DNA of 11,402 nucleotides, taken from contig JARFQQ010000224.1 of NCBI GenBank assembly GCA_029287695.1, forward strand, positions 1 to 11,402, in the 5' to 3' direction. Position 1 is the first letter of the stretch; each line of letters starts with the position of its first letter. Below, piece by piece: positions 7,533-11,402 of this stretch. The notes under the pieces are model-generated. The model did not search any database. It was not told the origin of the DNA and saw only the letters and a list, made by a program, of their open reading frames with translations. Both the position numbers and the translations under genes were made by a program. The DNA comes from Gammaproteobacteria bacterium. Lineage in GTDB: Bacteria; Pseudomonadota; Gammaproteobacteria; Chromatiales; Chromatiaceae.

Positions 7533-8374
7533 ACAACTACTCCAATTTCAAGATACTTATCGTCGACGACAATCACGATAATCTCTACACCCTGCGCCAG
7601 CTGATCGAGAAACACATGGATGCCCGGGTGCTCGAGGCCGACTCCGGAAAGAAGGCGATCGAGATCGCGCTGGAGAATCCCGACATTGACCTGATCGTGC
7701 TGGATATCCAGATGCCCGAGATGGACGGCTTCGAGACAGCTTCCCTGCTGAAGATCCGCAAAAAGACGCAGGACATCCCCATCATCTTCCTGACGGCCGC
7801 CTTCAAGACCGAGGAATTCCAGCAGCGCGGTTACGATGTCGGCGCCGCCGATTACCTCCTCAAGCCAATCGACGATAACCAGCTCATCAACAAGCTCAGC
7901 ACCTACTTCCGCCTCATCGAGAAAGAGCGCAATCTCAACCAGATACTGGAAGAAAAGGTCGAGGAGCGGACCCGCGAACTCAACGAGGCGCGACTCTACC
8001 TGCAGAACATCATCAACAGCATGGGCGAGGCGCTGCTGATTCTCGACCCCGAGGGCCAGATCACCTCCGCCAACCCGACGGCCTACCGGATGCTCGGGTA
8101 TCCCGAGGGTGAACTCGAGGGAATGTCCATCGGGGATGTCTTCGAGGAAGAGAGTGACACGCAGGCCGATGCTTTCATGGGCACCTGGCTGGAGGCACTG
8201 ATCAGGAGCGGCGCCCTGCCGAGTATCGAGGCCCGCTTCATCACCAGCGAGGGCAAGCGAGTCCCGATTCTCTTTTCCCGTACCGCTATCACCGACGAAT
8301 CCGGTACACTATTGACAATCATCTGCATTGCCAAAAACATGACCGGCTACCAGAAAATCGACCAGGACGCATGA
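7529..8374 (+). CDS. Response regulator with REC and PAS domains, no recognisable output domain
   Basis: 281 residues. The N-terminal receiver (about 6-128) is complete: acidic pair Asp13-Asp14, phospho-acceptor Asp59 in LIVLDIQMPEMDGFE, Thr89 and Lys112 in LLKPID. A charged helical linker (about 129-158, EKERNLNQILEEKVEERTRE) joins it to a PAS domain (about 158-275) beginning IINSMGEALLILDPEGQI and ending with TLLTIICIAKNMTGY. Nothing follows: no DNA-binding, GGDEF, EAL or kinase part. It therefore probably acts through protein contacts, for example on another kinase or by partner exchange with the preceding kinase. The ATG overlaps the kinase stop (ATGA), implying translational coupling and a cognate pair. 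The coiled linker followed by PAS is common in larger hybrid kinases and cyclases, so loss of a former effector is possible. The frame runs cleanly to its stop, with no visible frameshift. Confidence 0.9.
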   Translation: MNNYSNFKILIVDDNHDNLYTLRQLIEKHMDARVLEADSGKKAIEIALENPDIDLIVLDIQMPEMDGFETASLLKIRKKTQDIPIIFLTAAFKTEEFQQRGYDVGAADYLLKPIDDNQLINKLSTYFRLIEKERNLNQILEEKVEERTRELNEARLYLQNIINSMGEALLILDPEGQITSANPTAYRMLGYPEGELEGMSIGDVFEEESDTQADAFMGTWLEALIRSGALPSIEARFITSEGKRVPILFSRTAITDESGTLLTIICIAKNMTGYQKIDQDA

Positions 8375-8399
8375 TTCCAGATCGTCAACAGGCAGTATC

Positions 8400-8732
8400 A
8401 TGAGTGATCAGCAACCACAGATCCCCAACGAAGACACCACATTGACGGCCAATGCCCTGAAGGCAATGGCACATCCCCTGCGCTGGAAAATTCTCTGCAC
8501 CCTCGGTGACAAGGAACTCTCTGTGGGAGAAATCGTCGAGCAAACAGGCACCTCCCAGAGCAATATCTCGCAGCATCTCGACCAGCTGCGCAACAAGCAC
8601 ATTCTTGTCTCCAGGAAGGAAGCCAACCGTATCTACTACAAGATCCGCAATAGCCAGTTGCTGGAGCTGATCGGCACCATGCGCAATGTCCTCTGCCCGA
8701 CGAACCTGAACGATCTGAACCCTCCTGAATAA
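8400..8732 (+). CDS. ArsR-family transcriptional repressor, BigR/SqrR-like sulfane-sulfur sensor candidate
   Basis: 110 residues, a typical ArsR/SmtB winged helix: LKAMAHPLRWKILCTL (20-35), then SVGEIVEQTGTSQSNISQHL (41-60) as helix-turn-helix, and the wing SRKEANRIYYKI (71-82). The usual alpha3 metal site ELCVCDL reads ELSVGEI, so the classical CxC is absent. Instead there are exactly two cysteines, Cys33 (WKILC) and Cys99 (RNVLCP). Their spacing of 66 is the same as that of the redox pair in SqrR (Cys41/Cys107) and BigR (Cys42/Cys108). Those proteins form a polysulfide link on exposure to sulfane sulfur and leave DNA. The C-terminal LCP after a helix also resembles the BigR end. The gene starts 25 bases after the response regulator with a weak AGG site. 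It is followed by an AT-rich palindrome ahead of the RND genes, the likely operator. The sulfur-sensing role is inference. Confidence 0.9.
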   Translation: MSDQQPQIPNEDTTLTANALKAMAHPLRWKILCTLGDKELSVGEIVEQTGTSQSNISQHLDQLRNKHILVSRKEANRIYYKIRNSQLLELIGTMRNVLCPTNLNDLNPPE

Positions 8733-8742
8733 ACAGGACTAA

Positions 8743-8789
8743 TTGCGACATAGATTCGACTTTTATATATTAGATTTTTCTAATATAAT
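8743..8789 (+). promoter_or_regulatory. Probable sigma70 promoter of the RND operon
   Basis: TTGCGA (8743-8748), a 17-base spacer, then TATATT (8766-8771) form a good -35/-10 pair. A second, perfect -10 hexamer TATAAT lies at 8784-8789, though its matching -35 (TTTTAT at 8761-8766) is poor. Either would start transcription about 70-90 bases before the adaptor ATG. This is the most AT-rich part of the window. Confidence 0.65.
8766..8787. promoter_or_regulatory. Perfect AT-rich inverted repeat, probable ArsR-family operator
   Basis: Arms TATATTAGA (8766-8774) and TCTAATATA (8779-8787) are exact reverse complements, separated by TTTT. The site covers the -10 element of the proposed promoter and overlaps the second -10. 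That is a classic repressor placement, and it lies 34 bases after the ArsR gene. As I recall, BigR also binds an AT-rich palindrome over a -10 element. It is too weak in GC and lacks the T-tail layout of a terminator. Confidence 0.7.
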
Positions 8790-8814
8790 CCCGTTTCGAT
8801 TTCAGTTGTCTATG

Positions 8815-8831
8815 CTTCCCGTTCAGGGAAG
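8815..8831 (+). other. Short hairpin in the leader of the RND operon
   Basis: CTTCCC (8815-8820) and GGGAAG (8826-8831) can form a perfect 6-base-pair stem with a GTTCA loop. It lies in the untranslated leader about 40 bases before the adaptor ATG. No T tract follows, so it is not a standard terminator. It may simply be a chance or mRNA-stabilising hairpin. Confidence 0.35.
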
Positions 8832-8870
8832 AGGCCGAAACATTTCTATTCAGATACAGGTCATTGGGAT

Positions 8871-9920
8871 ATGTGCAGGTTGAGAAACAGCTTTCTGTCA
8901 CTCTTGCTAGCAGGCATTTCGGTCCTGCAGCCAGTCAGTGCGCTCGAGTCAAAGAAACTTCAAATCATTGAAGTACCTAGAGATTTCATGCTCGACGGCG
9001 TCGTCGAGGCAGTCAACAAATCCACGATCGCAGCACAAACCGGCGGGCAGATTACCGAGATCGACTTCGACGTGGACGACTATGTCGAGAAAGGACAGGT
9101 CATCGTTCGCCTCAAGGATAGCCAGCAGACGGCCGCGCTGACAGCCGCCCAGGCCCAGCTCAAACAGGCAGAAACCGCATTCAAGGACGCCCGGGACACC
9201 TTCGACCGCGCCGAGCAGGTCTTCGAGAAAGGCGCCATTTCCGAAGCCGACATGGACAAGATCACGGCAGCATTGAAGACCGCAGAGGCAGCAAGGGACG
9301 CCGCAGCAGCCGGGGTCGAACAGGCCAGGGAGCAGCTGGGCTACACGAAGATCACGGCCCCCTATAACGGCATCGTCACGGAAAGGCATGTGCAGGTCGG
9401 GGAAGTCGCTGCGCCCGGAACGCCTCTCATGAGCGGTATCTCGCTCGAGGAGCTGCGAGTCAACGTCGATGTGCCACAGAGCCTGATCCCCGTGATCCGG
9501 GAAAATCCGCGAGGATACGTCATCGGGCCGAAAGGACAGCCGATCATGGCAGAAGAGATCACCATCTTCCCCTATGCCGACGAATCATCCAACACTTTCC
9601 GCGTCCGCCTTGAGCTGCCGGAGACAGAGGGCGGCTTCTTCCCCGGCATGTATGTCAAGACAGGCTTTATTATCGGCATGGAGAAGCTGTTACTCGTGCC
9701 GGGGAGCGCAGTCGTGAATCGCTCCGAGGTGACCGGCGTCTATGTCATCGATGAAGAGACCGGCAAGGTATCCCTGCGTTATATTCGCACCGGCAGGCTT
9801 TTCCCCGATGGTAATATCAGCATCCTCTCCGGCCTCAATCCCGGCGAAACGATCGCCCTCGATCCCATAGAGGCGGGTGTCGCAGCCAAGCGAGGCAGCG
9901 GAGCCAAGGAAGATGAGTAA
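8871..9920 (+). CDS. RND efflux periplasmic adaptor subunit (membrane fusion protein)
   Basis: 349 residues. The N-terminus is a Sec signal (basic MCRLR, hydrophobic FLSLLLAGISVL, probable cleavage after PVSA, residue 24). There is no lipobox cysteine, so it is probably a soluble periplasmic or peripherally attached adaptor. Order: first lipoyl half (STIAAQTGGQITEIDFDVDD-YVEKGQ, 51-76), a coiled alpha hairpin (about 84-155, rich in Ala, Gln and Glu), second lipoyl half (LGYTKITAPYNGIV, 156-169, then VGEVAAPGTPL). The beta barrel (about 192-268) and a membrane-proximal end with LLLVPGSAVV (273-282) follow. These are the family blocks of HlyD/AcrA-type adaptors that join an inner-membrane RND pump to an outer-membrane channel. 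The permease gene overlaps its 3' end by 8 bases. No outer-membrane channel gene is in view. The palindrome and promoter before it suggest control by the ArsR protein. Substrate unknown. Confidence 0.93.
   Translation: MCRLRNSFLSLLLAGISVLQPVSALESKKLQIIEVPRDFMLDGVVEAVNKSTIAAQTGGQITEIDFDVDDYVEKGQVIVRLKDSQQTAALTAAQAQLKQAETAFKDARDTFDRAEQVFEKGAISEADMDKITAALKTAEAARDAAAAGVEQAREQLGYTKITAPYNGIVTERHVQVGEVAAPGTPLMSGISLEELRVNVDVPQSLIPVIRENPRGYVIGPKGQPIMAEEITIFPYADESSNTFRVRLELPETEGGFFPGMYVKTGFIIGMEKLLLVPGSAVVNRSEVTGVYVIDEETGKVSLRYIRTGRLFPDGNISILSGLNPGETIALDPIEAGVAAKRGSGAKEDE
9900..9903 (+). promoter_or_regulatory. Shine-Dalgarno GGAG for the RND permease
   Basis: GGAG lies 9 bases before ATG 9913, inside the end of the adaptor gene. 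A second purine run (AGGAAG, 9907-9912) touches the ATG and is too close to serve. This supports 9913 as the start and coupled translation. Confidence 0.5.
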
Positions 9921-11402
9921 CCAGCTCGGACTGGCCGGTCAGATTGCGAAACGCTTTCTGACCACGGAAATCACGCCATTACTGGCACTAGTCGGTCTGC
10001 TGCTCGGCCTTTTCGCTGTTGCTGTTACGCCGCGCGAGGAAGAGCCGCAGATCAATGTGACTTTCGCGAACATCTTCATCCCCTTCCCGGGCGCCAGCGC
10101 AAGAGAAGTCGAGCACCTGGTCGCATCGCCGGCAGAGCAGGTCATGTCCGAGCTTGAGGGCGTCAAGCACGTCTATTCCGTATCGCGTCCCGGCATGGCG
10201 GTGCTCACGGTCCAGTTCAAGGTCGGCGAGAACCGTACCGATGCCATCGTGCGCCTCTACAACAAGGTGGCCTCCAATATCGACTGGCTTCCCGAGAATG
10301 TCGGCGTGGGACAACCAATCATCAAGCCGAAGGGTATCGACGACGTCCCGATCGTGAGCGCAACGCTCTGGTCCGAGGACGAGAGCATCGGTGCCTATGA
10401 ACTCGGCAAGGTCGCCCATGCCATCGAGACCGAGCTCAAGCGCGTACCGGGAACGCGTGACATCTACACTATCGGTGACCCGCAACGCACCGTCAGCGTA
10501 ATGCTCGATCCCCAGGCACTGTCCGGATACGGCATTCCGCTCGAAAATCTGCGTAACGCCCTGCTCTCGGCCAACCACACAGCGGACAACCTGCCGGTCA
10601 CGGCCTTCAACCGCGAACTCCTGGTCCAGGCCGGTACTTTCCTCACATCGGCTGACGATGTCGGGTCGCTGATGGTCGGCACGCATGGCGACAAGCCGGT
10701 CTTTCTGCGCGATGTAGCAAAAATTGCCGACGGCCCGGAAACACCGAATGAGTATGTCTGGATCGGCAGTGGCCCGGGGGCCGCTGAGACGGCTGTCATC
10801 GAGAAAGCGCGTCCTGCCGTGACCATCGCCATCGCCAAGAAGCCGGGTACCAACGCGGTCCAGATCGCTAAACGCGTGATCGACCGCTTCGAGGACCTCA
10901 GGGGCACCTTCATCCCCGAAGGTATCAAGGTGACAATCACACGTGACTATGGCTTGACGGCCGATTCAAAGGCCAAACAGCTCATCCAGAAACTCGCCTT
11001 CGCGACCATCTCCGTTATCCTGCTCGTCTGGTTAGCCCTGGGCTGGAAAGAGGCTCTCGTTGTCGGTGCAGCCGTTGTCGTCACCCTGATGATCACGCTC
11101 TTCGCCTCCTGGGCATGGGGATTCACCCTCAACCGCGTCTCGCTCTTTGCACTGATCTTCTCGATCGGCATTCTCGTGGATGATGCCATCGTGGTTGTCG
11201 AGAATATTCACAGGCACCTCTCGCTTGGCGCCAATAGCCTGCTCGAGGCCATTCCGAAAGCCGTGGACGAGGTCGGTGGCCCCACGATTCTTGCGACCTT
11301 CACCGTTATCGCAGCACTTTTACCGATGGCCTTCGTCACCGGACTCATGGGGCCATACATGAGTCCGATCCCGATCAACGCATCCATGGGCATGCTGATC
11401 TC
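9913..11402 (+). CDS. RND efflux permease subunit (AcrB/HAE1-like), 3' end outside window
   Basis: The first 496 residues are visible; full RND permeases are about 1000-1050. TM1 is at about 21-39 (PLLALVGLLLGLFAVAVTP), followed by REEEPQI and the large first periplasmic loop (about 40-355). That loop has the porter-domain signature FPGASAREVEHLVASPAEQ (58-76). TM2 onward begins near 360 (KLAFATISVILLVWLAL). TM4 carries the proton-relay pair in IFSIGILVDDAIVVVEN, Asp423-Asp424, matching AcrB Asp407-Asp408, so proton-driven transport is expected. The GPTILATFTVIAALLPMAFV segment follows. The gene starts inside the last codons of the adaptor gene, which makes them one transcription unit. The TM4 text suits multidrug or hydrophobe-type RND pumps better than CusA-type metal pumps, but substrate cannot be read from sequence. 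Confidence 0.94.
   Translation, partial: MSNQLGLAGQIAKRFLTTEITPLLALVGLLLGLFAVAVTPREEEPQINVTFANIFIPFPGASAREVEHLVASPAEQVMSELEGVKHVYSVSRPGMAVLTVQFKVGENRTDAIVRLYNKVASNIDWLPENVGVGQPIIKPKGIDDVPIVSATLWSEDESIGAYELGKVAHAIETELKRVPGTRDIYTIGDPQRTVSVMLDPQALSGYGIPLENLRNALLSANHTADNLPVTAFNRELLVQAGTFLTSADDVGSLMVGTHGDKPVFLRDVAKIADGPETPNEYVWIGSGPGAAETAVIEKARPAVTIAIAKKPGTNAVQIAKRVIDRFEDLRGTFIPEGIKVTITRDYGLTADSKAKQLIQKLAFATISVILLVWLALGWKEALVVGAAVVVTLMITLFASWAWGFTLNRVSLFALIFSIGILVDDAIVVVENIHRHLSLGANSLLEAIPKAVDEVGGPTILATFTVIAALLPMAFVTGLMGPYMSPIPINASMGMLI

Noticed and set aside
8400..8732. Arsenic or zinc/cadmium sensor role for the ArsR protein
   Set aside because: The alpha3 CxC site is replaced by ELSVGEI and no arsenical resistance gene is adjacent; the two-cysteine pattern fits the BigR/SqrR group better.
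8766..8787. AT-rich palindrome as a rho-independent terminator of the ArsR gene
   Set aside because: The stem is almost all A-T, the loop rather than the 3' side carries the T run, and it coincides with promoter hexamers. An operator fits better.

Overview
The window looks like chromosome from a GC-rich, Gram-negative, sulfur-oxidising gammaproteobacterium-like organism. The evidence is the 3' end of a soxA-type gene (thiosulfate oxidation), a lipid A-type late acyltransferase (outer membrane), TmcA, GalU and FolE of gammaproteobacterial style, and an RND efflux pair. No tRNA, rRNA, insertion sequence, CRISPR array or long repeat was recognised. There is no gene-free stretch over 300 bases; the longest gap is 138 bases, at 8733-8870.

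Left part (1-5130) is mostly housekeeping. The soxA tail ends in a strong rho-independent terminator (217-244), and the convergent lpxL-like acyltransferase gene on the minus strand stops inside that hairpin. Divergent from the acyltransferase is a compact plus-strand run: a small HExxH metalloprotease-like gene, galU and tmcA, with gaps of 11 and 13 bases. This run meets the minus-strand folE gene tail to tail, with an 11-base stop overlap. folE has its own recognisable promoter and ribosome binding site.

Right part (5226-11402) is a signalling and efflux block, all on the plus strand. It starts with a membrane histidine kinase that has a large periplasmic sensor and a degenerate, cysteine-rich C-terminal receiver. 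A REC-PAS response regulator without an output domain overlaps it by 4 bases. An ArsR-family repressor follows, then an RND periplasmic adaptor and an RND inner-membrane permease that runs off the window.

The most interesting part is 8400-8870. The ArsR protein lacks the classical CxC metal site but has two cysteines 66 residues apart, Cys33 and Cys99. This is the spacing of the sulfane-sulfur (persulfide) sensing pair in BigR and SqrR. Just downstream, and before the RND genes, an AT-rich perfect inverted repeat (two 9-base arms around TTTT, 8766-8787) overlaps the -10 region of a good sigma70-like promoter. The simplest model, which is inference, is a persulfide-responsive repressor controlling an RND efflux system in a sulfur oxidiser. 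The upstream kinase carries all six of its cysteines in its pseudoreceiver and may feed thiol or sulfur status into the same module.
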